In this document: positions 1 to 7,789 of the stretch, piece by piece
Layout: each line of letters opens with the position of its first letter
Numbering within the stretch: the first letter of the stretch is position 1
Assembly: GCF_009495755.1 (NCBI RefSeq)
Contig: NZ_WIBJ01000006.1
Span: 1-64,000 of the forward strand
Direction: 5' to 3'
Length of the DNA stretch: 64,000 bases
From: Flavobacterium sp. LMO8
GTDB taxonomy: Bacteria > Bacteroidota > Bacteroidia > Flavobacteriales > Flavobacteriaceae
Made by a program: the position numbers and the translations under genes
The notes under the pieces: generated by a model
Databases searched by the model: none
What the model saw: the letters and a program-made list of their open reading frames with translations, nothing else
Told to the model about the DNA's origin: nothing

Positions 1-169
1 CCCTCCCCAAAGGAGAGGGTGACAAAAGGAAAAATTATTTCATTAGTTTGTTTGGTTAAAACAATTTAGTAACCCTGGAGTGGGCTGAACGAAGTACTAA
101 GTATGAAATACAAAGTGCGAAGCTTAAAAGTGTTGAAAAACCGCCTTACTGCAAAAAACATTTAAAATT

Positions 170-514
170 ATGCCAAGAGCAACAAATTCAGTAGCTACAA
201 AAGCTAGAAAAAAAAGAGTATTAAAACAAGCCAAAGGTTTCTTTGGAAGACGTAAAAACGTTTGGACTGTAGCTAAAAACGCGGTAGAAAAAGCAATGTG
301 CTATGCTTACCGTGATAGAAAACAAAACAAAAGAAATTTCCGTGCTTTATGGATTACGCGTATCAATGCTGGTGCACGTTTACATGGTATGAGTTATTCT
401 CAATTTATGGGGAAAGCAAAAGCTAACAATATCGAATTGAACCGTAAAGTTCTTGCTGATTTAGCTATGAATCACCCAGCTGCTTTCACAGCTATCGTTA
501 ACAAAATTAAATAA
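170..514 (+). CDS. rplT: 50S ribosomal protein L20
   Basis: L20 is a primary-binding protein of 23S rRNA needed for early assembly of the large subunit. The 114-residue product has the family's full length and its hallmarks: a very basic N-terminal helix ([20 protein letters not shown]), a GRRKNVW segment, an [21 protein letters not shown] block and a C-terminal globular part. In flavobacteria it usually follows infC and rpmI; rpmI is not visible in the 169 bases before it, so either the leader is long or rpmI lies further left. A strong terminator follows at 549-580. Identification is certain. Confidence 0.98.
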   Translation: MPRATNSVATKARKKRVLKQAKGFFGRRKNVWTVAKNAVEKAMCYAYRDRKQNKRNFRALWITRINAGARLHGMSYSQFMGKAKANNIELNRKVLADLAMNHPAAFTAIVNKIK

Positions 515-548
515 TTACGTCTAACTCAGTTTATCTTACTTATATATT

Positions 549-580
549 AAACCCCGATGAAAATCGGGGTTTTTTATTTT
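549..580 (+). terminator. Rho-independent terminator of rplT
   Basis: A perfect 10-bp stem (549-558 pairing with 563-572) with a GAAA loop is followed by a T-rich run to 580. It lies 35 bases after the rplT stop codon. Confidence 0.93.
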
Positions 581-621
581 TAGATACGGAATATAAATCC
601 GCGGTATCGAGTCTATTAAGC

Positions 622-882
622 TTATGATAAGAAAGATTTTGTTAACATTTCAAAAGCTTCATTATCACATAACTTTTTCATTCTTTCGATTGAAGATTTC
701 CTGTATTGCTCAGAAGTTAAATTTTGAGAAATTATAGTTATGTCTTGTTTAAAATTCATTATTTCAAACCAATCTGAATTTTTATCAAAAAGTTCTCGTT
801 CAGTTTTTAAAGCTATTCTAGCCAAACGATCTTCATCACCAGAATATTTTTCGTAAACTTTTAATTTCTCAATCGTAATCAT
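622..882 (-). CDS. Hypothetical protein, 86 residues
   Basis: I do not recognise this protein. It is soluble, charged and predicted mostly helical, with no signal peptide or membrane segment and no cysteine pair apart from a single Cys near the C-terminus. It starts with ATG and is preceded by an A/T-rich stretch without a clear Shine-Dalgarno, as is usual in this phylum. It faces rplT tail-to-tail and lies 87 bases downstream of the small membrane-protein gene on the same strand. The composition matches the neighbours, so it may be a lineage-specific gene; it could also be a chance frame. Confidence 0.5.
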   Translation of the reverse strand: MITIEKLKVYEKYSGDEDRLARIALKTERELFDKNSDWFEIMNFKQDITIISQNLTSEQYRKSSIERMKKLCDNEAFEMLTKSFLS

Positions 883-969
883 TTATACATTTTTAATTTT
901 GCTAACAACATAGTTTTATTGAAATTTGATTTTGATTGTGGGCCCGGAATGCAATTCATCAATATCGGG

Positions 970-1251
970 TTATCGGGATTTTCGATAACACTTATTTTTG
1001 AAGAGCTGTGTAATCAAGATAACTAATGAATAACCAAATAGAAGAATAAAAAATATTGAAACTACTGAAAGGAGCTTATTATTTTTATAAAAAAGTTCAC
1101 CGACCCAACTGTATCGCCCAGTACCAGGTTTCCTCAATGATAATTCATTGGAATTTAAATATAAATATGTAAAAAAAACAAGCATTATGATTCCGAAAAT
1201 GATCAACAGAATATTTTTTTTATAATTATATTTTGGTTTTATATTAGACAT
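970..1251 (-). CDS. Small two-helix membrane protein, unknown
   Basis: This 93-residue protein begins with a lysine-rich segment (MSNIKPKYNYKK), has a hydrophobic helix at about residues 13-32, a short loop containing GTGRYSWVGELFYKNN, a second helix at about 57-80, and a basic tail (KNKCYRKSR). That gives two membrane spans with both ends probably cytoplasmic. The frame stays open for 14 more codons upstream, to 1293, but a perfect -7 motif (TATATTTG, minus strand, 1298-1291) overlaps that earlier Met, so transcription would begin after it; the Met at 1251 is the better start. No function is evident. Confidence 0.55.
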   Translation of the reverse strand: MSNIKPKYNYKKNILLIIFGIIMLVFFTYLYLNSNELSLRKPGTGRYSWVGELFYKNNKLLSVVSIFFILLFGYSLVILITQLFKNKCYRKSR

Positions 1252-1290
1252 TTTGTTGTTATAAAATTTCTGGTAATTATTAAATATCAT

Positions 1291-1298
1291 CAAATATA
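1291..1298 (-). promoter_or_regulatory. Flavobacterial -7 promoter element
   Basis: On the minus strand this reads TATATTTG, matching the Bacteroidota consensus TAnnTTTG. It lies about 40 bases upstream of the Met at 1251 and excludes the upstream Met at 1293 as the start. No clear -33 TTG is seen. Confidence 0.5.
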
Positions 1299-1370
1299 AA
1301 CATCTTTTATAAATTATACCTTATTAACCTTCCCCAGAATTCAATACCTTTACACTTTAAAAACAATACC

Positions 1371-2288
1371 TTGAATACAACCAAAACCATAACCGGCTTT
1401 CATCCGAAAAACAAACACCACGGCAAATACGATTTCAAAACTTTAATTGCAGCGAATCCTGATTTAGCACCATTTGTTACGGTAAATGAATTTGGCACCG
1501 AAACGATTGATTTTGCGAATCCTGATGCGGTGAAAATGTTGAACAAAGCGTTGTTGTTGCATTTTTATGGTTTAAAAAATTGGGATATTCCAAAAGGATT
1601 TCTTTGTCCGCCTATTCCAGGACGAGCAGAATACATTCACCAAGTTGCCGATATTTTAGAAGATACTTACGGAACGATTCAAACCAAGCATAAAATTCGC
1701 ATTTTAGATGTCGGAATTGGTGCGAATTGTATTTATCCGATAATAGGTGTTTCGGAATACGATTGGCGCTTTGTGGGTAGCGAAATTGACAAACAAGCTT
1801 TTGAAGCGGCTCAAGAAAATATTAATTCGAATCAAAAATTAAAAGAAAACGTTGCGTTGCGATTGCAAACATCTAAACGAAACATTTTCAAGAATATCAT
1901 TCTTCCAGAAGATAAATTTGACATGACGATTTGTAATCCGCCTTTTCACAGTTCTAAAGAAGAAGCAAATAAAGGCACGATTCGTAAAAATAAAAACTTA
2001 GGCATTGAAGATTCTAAAAAACCAACCTTAAACTTTGGTGGCGTAAATAATGAATTATGGTGCGAAGGTGGCGAACTAACGTTCATCAGCAATATGATTT
2101 ATGAAAGTGTGCATTTTAAAGCGCAATGCAAATGGTTTTCCTCGTTAGTTTCTAAAAAAGATAATTTAAAACCGTTGCTTTCGCATCTTAAAAAAGTAAA
2201 AGCAACCTACCAAATTACAGAAATGAAACACGGAAACAAAGTGAGTAGAATTTTGTTTTGGACGTTTAAGGAAGAGAAGAAAGAGTAA
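1371..2288 (+). CDS. rlmF: 23S rRNA (adenine-1618-N6)-methyltransferase
   Basis: RlmF (YbiN) methylates A1618 of 23S rRNA using S-adenosylmethionine. The 305-residue product has the family's N-terminal HPKNKHHGKYDF block, a SAM-binding Rossmann motif (ILDVGIGANCIYP, about residues 112-124), the N6-adenine catalytic NPPFHSS motif at about residue 190, and the GGELTFISNMI region. Length is typical. The start is a TTG codon; no in-frame ATG precedes the conserved N-terminal block. It is a single gene followed by a terminator at 2312-2345. Confidence 0.95.
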   Translation: MNTTKTITGFHPKNKHHGKYDFKTLIAANPDLAPFVTVNEFGTETIDFANPDAVKMLNKALLLHFYGLKNWDIPKGFLCPPIPGRAEYIHQVADILEDTYGTIQTKHKIRILDVGIGANCIYPIIGVSEYDWRFVGSEIDKQAFEAAQENINSNQKLKENVALRLQTSKRNIFKNIILPEDKFDMTICNPPFHSSKEEANKGTIRKNKNLGIEDSKKPTLNFGGVNNELWCEGGELTFISNMIYESVHFKAQCKWFSSLVSKKDNLKPLLSHLKKVKATYQITEMKHGNKVSRILFWTFKEEKKE

Positions 2289-2311
2289 AGAGCAAAGAAA
2301 TAAGAGAATAG

Positions 2312-2345
2312 AAAACCCGAAAGTGCTGCTTTCGGGTTTTGTGTT
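2312..2345 (+). terminator. Terminator between rlmF and iaaA
   Basis: A perfect 12-bp stem (2312-2323 with 2329-2340) and a five-base loop, flanked by A-rich and T-rich runs, lies between convergent rlmF and the isoaspartyl peptidase gene. It probably serves rlmF and may work in both directions. Confidence 0.85.
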
Positions 2346-2366
2346 TATGTACTGAAAAGAATGTTA

Positions 2367-3209
2367 TTACTCAAAAACTTCCTCATTTTCCCCATCAAAG
2401 CTGGCAAAAACCATACTTGGATGCGAATCTTGATGAAAGATGTTTCCTTGTTTATCAATTCCGATAGCACCTGCAAAACCATCATAAGGTTTTAATTCGG
2501 CAAAGGTTTTTTCGAAGGCTTTTTCTATTGCAAATCCGTCGGTAACTCGGGTTACAATTTTTGCTGCTGTGGCGTTACTTACAATGTCCTCGCCTACTCC
2601 TGTTAAGCTTACTCCACAAAATTCATTAGCATAATTTCCTGCTACGGTTGCCGAATCTGAGATTCTTCCTGGAATTTCAAATCCTTTTCCACCCGTTGAA
2701 GTCGCTACTGCAATTTTTCCGTTATTGTCTAAAGCTACACAACCTACAGTTCCCGTTCCTAATGAGTCTAATTTGGCTTCATATTCGGCTCTTCTTTGTG
2801 GAATTTCAGTTGAAAAAGGTTCAAATCCGTGTTTTCTGGCAAAATTTGTGGCACCGCTTCCACCTAAAATTCGGTCATCAACTTGCATTAAAACTTGTGC
2901 GACTTGGATTGGGTTTTTTACTTCTTCAATATTGATAACACCACTCATTTTCTGCGATTCGCCATCCATTAAAGAAGCACTCATTCTGATTTTTCCATCT
3001 GATTGAATTTGTGACCCAATTCCAGCATTAAACAATTCATCGTCTTCCAACTGAGAAACCGCATACACCACTGTTTCTAATGCCGAATGATTTTGTAAAT
3101 AGGCATACGAATCTTTCACTATGCGTAAAAGGGCTTGTTGTTTTGCGATTTTTGTTTCTAAACTGGTTGATGATTCTGAGAAAAATCCGCCGTGGATAAT
3201 TATTTTCAT
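2367..3209 (-). CDS. iaaA: Isoaspartyl peptidase / plant-type L-asparaginase
   Basis: This is an Ntn-hydrolase that hydrolyses isoaspartyl dipeptides and L-asparagine. The 280-residue precursor carries the autocleavage site in LGTGTVGCVALD: cleavage before Thr154 would expose the catalytic Thr. The substrate-binding blocks TSTGG (about 170-174) and GRISDSATVAGNYA (181-194) and the C-terminal GVGEDIV are present. There is no signal peptide. It lies 92 bases downstream of cyanophycinase on the same strand. In cyanophycin users an enzyme of this family splits the beta-Asp-Arg dipeptide released by cyanophycinase, so context suggests that role here. The family assignment is secure; the physiological substrate is inferred. 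Confidence 0.93.
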   Translation of the reverse strand: MKIIIHGGFFSESSTSLETKIAKQQALLRIVKDSYAYLQNHSALETVVYAVSQLEDDELFNAGIGSQIQSDGKIRMSASLMDGESQKMSGVINIEEVKNPIQVAQVLMQVDDRILGGSGATNFARKHGFEPFSTEIPQRRAEYEAKLDSLGTGTVGCVALDNNGKIAVATSTGGKGFEIPGRISDSATVAGNYANEFCGVSLTGVGEDIVSNATAAKIVTRVTDGFAIEKAFEKTFAELKPYDGFAGAIGIDKQGNIFHQDSHPSMVFASFDGENEEVFE

Positions 3210-3210
3210 G

Positions 3211-3300
3211 TTTTTGGGTGAAGGGTGAAAGGTTTTGGGTGAAAGGTTTTGGGTGAAGGGTTATGAAACCTTTTACCTAAAACCCATTACCTTTTACCTA
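3211..3300. repeat. GGGTGAA-rich tandem repeats with inverted copies
   Basis: The gap between iaaA and cphB consists almost wholly of degenerate repeats of TTTTGGGTGAAAGG-like units (about 3211-3262), followed after a few bases by the same motif in reverse complement (CCTTTTACCTAAAACCC and a second partial copy, to 3300). The two halves could fold into a long imperfect hairpin in the cphB-iaaA transcript. Confidence 0.75.
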
Positions 3301-3301
3301 A

Positions 3302-4174
3302 TTAAACGTGTTGTGATGAATGAATCGTCATTTTATGAGTATCTAAATTAAATCTATCATACTGACTCATTACATGTGTAACTAAATGATTGATTGAGAT
3401 GGGTTGACCTAATTCTACTTGTGTTAAATTGGTGTCTTTTACTTCTCTTCCATCAACCAAAATAACTAAACCAGAACCAATAGCTTCCATTTGACGACCA
3501 TTTGTAATTAACAAACCTGTATCTTCACCAAGTCCAACTCCTAGTACTTTTGGATTACCAACAACTGCTTGAAATAAACGTCCAATTCTTCCTCTTTTTA
3601 CAAAATGAGTATCAATTACAACATCATCAATTAAACCTAAACCAGAAGTTATTTTTACTTCACCTTTAAGTAGAGCTTCAGAACTACTGCCTTGATAAAT
3701 CATGTTATTTGAAGCTGCTGCAGCACCTGCAGATGTTCCTGCGTAGATAAAATCAGAATTTCTATATTTATCAATTAGAATTTCATCAAATGGTGTTCCT
3801 CCTAAAATTGAAGTTAATCGTAACTGATCTCCACCCGTAAACATAACAACATCAGCTGCCTTTAGACGTTCTAAAATTTCAGGATCACTAGCTTGTTCTC
3901 TTTTTTCAATATAAAGAACATCTGTATTATTTGCTCCTAAATAGCTAAATGCTTTTATATACTCAGGACCAATTTCTCTAGGAATTACAGAAGCAGTAGT
4001 TATGACCTCAATACGAGATTCCTCTTTATTTTTTGATTCTTTAATGATTCTTTTTAAGATTCCTGTTTCGAAAAAATTCAAATTCTTTGCAGCATCTTTA
4101 TCCAAATTGGTTTCTGTAAAACTTCCTTTATCTACAGCACCACCAATAATTATTAATTTTCCTTGTATTTCCAT
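3302..4174 (-). CDS. cphB: Cyanophycinase (peptidase family S51)
   Basis: Cyanophycinase cleaves cyanophycin to beta-Asp-Arg dipeptides. With the start at 4174 the protein has 290 residues and opens with MEIQGKLIIIGGAVDKG, the usual S51 beginning. The nucleophile lies in YAGTSAGAAAASN (Ser148); FTGGDQLRL (112-120), the DTHFVKRGRIGRL block and GLGLGEDTG-like VGLGEDTGLL are also present. The frame extends 13 codons further upstream, but those residues are not family-like. There is no signal peptide, so it acts inside the cell. It is divergent from cphA and upstream of the isoaspartyl peptidase gene, giving a full make-and-break module. Confidence 0.94.
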   Translation of the reverse strand: MEIQGKLIIIGGAVDKGSFTETNLDKDAAKNLNFFETGILKRIIKESKNKEESRIEVITTASVIPREIGPEYIKAFSYLGANNTDVLYIEKREQASDPEILERLKAADVVMFTGGDQLRLTSILGGTPFDEILIDKYRNSDFIYAGTSAGAAAASNNMIYQGSSSEALLKGEVKITSGLGLIDDVVIDTHFVKRGRIGRLFQAVVGNPKVLGVGLGEDTGLLITNGRQMEAIGSGLVILVDGREVKDTNLTQVELGQPISINHLVTHVMSQYDRFNLDTHKMTIHSSQHV

Positions 4175-4410
4175 GGCGTAAAAATAACTATTTCTTAATA
4201 CTACACAAATCAAATTGAGATAAAGAAATGAAACTTTTTAATGATTTTTCAAGAAAGGGTAAAGATCATCTATAAATGCTTATCAAATAAAAACCAAAGT
4301 ACAACAAAAGCTAAAATTTGATAATTTTACTTAAAAAACATCACACTGTAATATTATTTTTCTATTTTTAACAAAATCATTATCCATTTAAAATACAACT
4401 TTCAATTTTT

Positions 4411-7029
4411 ATGAAAATATTAAAAATACAAGCACTTAGAGGTCCTAACATTTGGAGCGTTCAAAGAAAAAAATTAATTCAAATGCGATTAGATTTGGAA
4501 GAAATGGAACAATTTCCTACCAATAAAATCGAAGGATTTAGAGAGCGAATCGAAGCTATGTTCCCAACTATGATTGAACATCGCTGTTCAGAAGGTTGCA
4601 GAGGCGGTTTCTTTTCACGTGTTGAAAGAGGTACATGGATGGGACATGTAATTGAGCATATTGCCCTAGAAATTCAAACCTTAGCCGGAATGGAAACAGG
4701 TTTTGGAAGAACCAGAGAAACTAAAACTCCTGGTGTTTATAATGTAGTTTTTAGCTATACCGAAGAAAACGTAGGCTTATTTGCAGCTGAAAGCGCTGTC
4801 TCAATTGCCGAATCTTTAATTGCAGGAACTGAATATGATTTAGAAGCTGATATTCAGAAAATGCGTGAAATTAGAGAACGTGTTCGTCTTGGTCCTTCAA
4901 CTGGAAGTATTGTAGAAGAAGCTGTTGCAAGAGATATTCCTTGGATTCGTTTAGGAACCAATTCACTAGTACAATTAGGTTACGGTGTTAATCAAATGCG
5001 CTTTCAGGCGACCATTACATGTAAAACAAGTAATATTGCTGTAGATATTGCTTGTAATAAGGAAGAAACTAAGCGAATGTTAGAATTGGCTTCGATTCCT
5101 GTGGCAAGTGGCGGTATTTGTGTTGATGAAGAAGATTTAGAAAATGTAATTAAGAAAATTGGTTACCCAATTGTAATCAAACCTTTAGATGGAAATCACG
5201 GAAAAGGCGCTTCCATCAATGTAAAAAAATGGGAAGATGCCGTTGCAGGATTAGCTTACGCGAAGAATTACAGCAGAAGAGTTATTGTAGAAAAGTTCAT
5301 TACAGGTTTTGATTTCCGTGTTTTGATTATTGATAACAAATTGGTAGCTGCTGCTAAAAGAGAGCCAGCGCATGTAAAAGGAGATGGAACACATACGATT
5401 CAACAATTAATAGAAGAAACTAATAAAGATCCAAGACGTGGTTATGGACACGAAAATGTACTTACACAAATTGACGTTGATAGAGACACAACTGATTTAT
5501 TAGAAAAATTAGGCTATACTTTAGAAACGGTTCCAAGAAAAGACGAAGTTGTTTATTTAAAATCAACTGCTAATTTAAGTACTGGTGGAACTTCAGTAGA
5601 TGTTACCGATATGATGCATCCAGAAAATATATTCCTTTGTGAACGAATTTCTCGTGTGATTGGACTAGATGTTTGCGGTGTGGATATTATGGCAGAAAAC
5701 TTAACACAACCTCTAAAAGAAAACGGTGGTTGTATTTTAGAAGTGAATGCAGCTCCTGGATTTAGAATGCACTTAGCTCCTTCCGAAGGTTTACCAAGAA
5801 ACGTGGCTGCTCCAGTAATTGATATGTTGTATCCTCCAGGAAAACCAAGTCGTATTCCAATTATTGCAGTAACCGGTACTAATGGAAAAACCACCACTAC
5901 TAGATTAATTGCACATATTGTAAAAAATAATGGATTCAAAGTTGGTTTTACTACCTCAGACGGAATTTATGTGCAAAATCACATGATGGAAAAAGGTGAT
6001 ACTACTGGACCGATTTCGGCAGAATACATTTTGAAAGATCCAACAGTGGAATTTGCTGTTTTAGAAACGGCTCGCGGTGGAATTTTAAGAGCCGGTTTAG
6101 GTTTTAGTCGTTGTGATATTGGTATAATCACTAACATTCAAGAAGATCATTTAGGATTGAATGATATTGATACTTTAGACGATTTGGCAAGAGTAAAAGC
6201 TACTGTAGTTAAAAGTATCAAGAAAGATGGCTGGGCTATTTTAAATGCTGAAGACGAATATTGCATGAAAATTGCAAAAGATTTAAGTTGCAATATTGCT
6301 TATTTTAGTATGGATGAAAATTCAGCTGTTGCTAAACAATTAGCAAAAGAAGGCAAAATTGTTGCAGTTTATGAAAATGGTTTCATCACTATTAAAAAAG
6401 GCGAATGGAAAATTAGAGTAGAAAGAGCTACTCACGTTCCGTTGACGTTAGGTGGAAAAGCAAAATTCATGATTGCAAATGTTTTAGCAGCTACTTTAGC
6501 TGCATATTTGCAAGGATTCAAAACTGAAGACATTAGCTTATCATTACAAACATTTATTCCAAGTGCAGCTCAAACGCCAGGAAGAATGAATATTTTCGAA
6601 TTCAAAAAATTCAAAGTATTGATTGATTTTGCTCACAATCCTGCTGGTTATCGCGGTGTGGAAGAATATTTATCTTCTGTAGAAGCCACTAAAAAAATTG
6701 GAATTATCGCTGGTGTTGGTGACAGAAGAGATGAAGACATTAAAGAATGTGCTACTATTGCCGCTCGAATGTTTGATCATATTATCATTCGCCAAGAAAA
6801 ACACTTACGTGGTAGAACCGAAGAAGAAATAAACAATCTTATTTTAGAAGGAATTGCTGCAAGCGGAAAAACTGTAACACACGAAGTTATAAGTAAAGAA
6901 GTAGAAGCATTGAAACATGCTATGAATAGTGCAGAAGATGGAAGTTTCATTACCGCTTTAAGTGATGTTATTACAAATGCAATTGAGGTTGTTCAGGAAT
7001 ATTTAGATAAAGAAAACGAAGAAGCTTAA
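4411..7029 (+). CDS. cphA: Cyanophycin synthetase
   Basis: This enzyme polymerises aspartate and arginine into multi-L-arginyl-poly-L-aspartate, using ATP. The 872 residues show the three CphA1 parts: an N-terminal domain (about 1-160, starting LKIQALRGPNIWS), an ATP-grasp domain (about 210-480) for one ligation, and a Mur-ligase-like domain (485-870) with the P-loop GTNGKTTTT at about 489 and ITNIQEDHLG further on. The HRCSEGCRGGF motif, typical of the family's N-terminal part, is present. Length is normal. It is transcribed away from cphB across a 236-base gap and ends in a terminator. Polymer formation needs no other gene except an optional primer. Confidence 0.96.
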   Translation: MKILKIQALRGPNIWSVQRKKLIQMRLDLEEMEQFPTNKIEGFRERIEAMFPTMIEHRCSEGCRGGFFSRVERGTWMGHVIEHIALEIQTLAGMETGFGRTRETKTPGVYNVVFSYTEENVGLFAAESAVSIAESLIAGTEYDLEADIQKMREIRERVRLGPSTGSIVEEAVARDIPWIRLGTNSLVQLGYGVNQMRFQATITCKTSNIAVDIACNKEETKRMLELASIPVASGGICVDEEDLENVIKKIGYPIVIKPLDGNHGKGASINVKKWEDAVAGLAYAKNYSRRVIVEKFITGFDFRVLIIDNKLVAAAKREPAHVKGDGTHTIQQLIEETNKDPRRGYGHENVLTQIDVDRDTTDLLEKLGYTLETVPRKDEVVYLKSTANLSTGGTSVDVTDMMHPENIFLCERISRVIGLDVCGVDIMAENLTQPLKENGGCILEVNAAPGFRMHLAPSEGLPRNVAAPVIDMLYPPGKPSRIPIIAVTGTNGKTTTTRLIAHIVKNNGFKVGFTTSDGIYVQNHMMEKGDTTGPISAEYILKDPTVEFAVLETARGGILRAGLGFSRCDIGIITNIQEDHLGLNDIDTLDDLARVKATVVKSIKKDGWAILNAEDEYCMKIAKDLSCNIAYFSMDENSAVAKQLAKEGKIVAVYENGFITIKKGEWKIRVERATHVPLTLGGKAKFMIANVLAATLAAYLQGFKTEDISLSLQTFIPSAAQTPGRMNIFEFKKFKVLIDFAHNPAGYRGVEEYLSSVEATKKIGIIAGVGDRRDEDIKECATIAARMFDHIIIRQEKHLRGRTEEEINNLILEGIAASGKTVTHEVISKEVEALKHAMNSAEDGSFITALSDVITNAIEVVQEYLDKENEEA

Positions 7030-7050
7030 TAAAAGTTAATTCTAAAATAT

Positions 7051-7088
7051 AAATCCCAAATTCCGTAATGGTCTTTGGGATTTTTTAT
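7051..7088 (+). terminator. Terminator of cphA
   Basis: A perfect 10-bp stem (7051-7060 with 7074-7083), a 13-base loop and a following T run lie 22 bases after the cphA stop. Confidence 0.88.
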
Positions 7089-7113
7089 ATTTTTATATCA
7101 TTAAAATAACAAC

Positions 7114-7575
7114 ATGCAAAACTTACAAAACTTAATTAGCCAGTTAGAATCTAAAATCTCACAATGTGAAACTACAAATCTTGCGGTTTCTGGTGGAAGT
7201 GTAGGTTGGCATATTGAACACAGTCTAAAAACGATTGATCAAATTGTTACAGCTTGTAAAAATTCGAATCCTTCAGATTATCAATGGCATTTTAATTTTA
7301 AGCGCTTTTTGATCATGTCAATTGCTAAAAAAATCCCAAGAGGAAAGGCAAGAGCACCAAAAATTGTTAGACCAGAAGGCGATATTTCTACTGAATCATT
7401 GACTTTGAGTTTAGAAAAAGTGAAGGAGAATTTAAAGAATTGGGGAAATTTGGACAAAAATGCTAATTTTCCGCATCCGTTTTTTGGAATATTAAACAAG
7501 AAAGAAACTGAGAAATTTTTATTACTTCACACGAAGCATCATTTGATGATTGTTAATGATATTTTGAAATCATAA
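7114..7575 (+). CDS. DUF1569 (DinB-fold) protein
   Basis: The 153-residue protein resembles the DUF1569 family, a DinB-like four-helix bundle that binds a divalent metal. Supporting motifs are GWHIEHSLKTID near residue 31, the basic KKIPRGKARAPK stretch, and the C-terminal LLHTKHHLMIVNDI, which supplies the last metal-binding histidines. No signal peptide is seen. It lies 26 bases past the cphA terminator and is probably read from its own weak promoter. The biochemical role of the family is not established. Confidence 0.8.
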   Translation: MQNLQNLISQLESKISQCETTNLAVSGGSVGWHIEHSLKTIDQIVTACKNSNPSDYQWHFNFKRFLIMSIAKKIPRGKARAPKIVRPEGDISTESLTLSLEKVKENLKNWGNLDKNANFPHPFFGILNKKETEKFLLLHTKHHLMIVNDILKS

Positions 7576-7789
7576 CTTTATAATACAAAGAATGTTTAGT
7601 ACCAAAACAATCAATACTAATAAAACTAAAAATTTATTATTATATGTCTTCAAACTATTCAAATCATTAATTTTTAAGAACTTAAATTTAAACAACAGTA
7701 AAGCAAGATTTCCAAAAATGGTGTGAAATGCGATACTTTGTATACGAAAAATGAAAAAACTTATTTTTTATATTATTTTTAGTACAAAA

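Noticed and set aside
2648..3006. Two plus-strand frames of about 95 residues inside the isoaspartyl peptidase gene
   Set aside because: They are antisense to a complete, motif-bearing gene and have no family features.
4175..4213. Upstream extension of cyanophycinase to 4213
   Set aside because: The 13 extra residues have no family resemblance; conserved S51 sequence starts at the Met at 4174.
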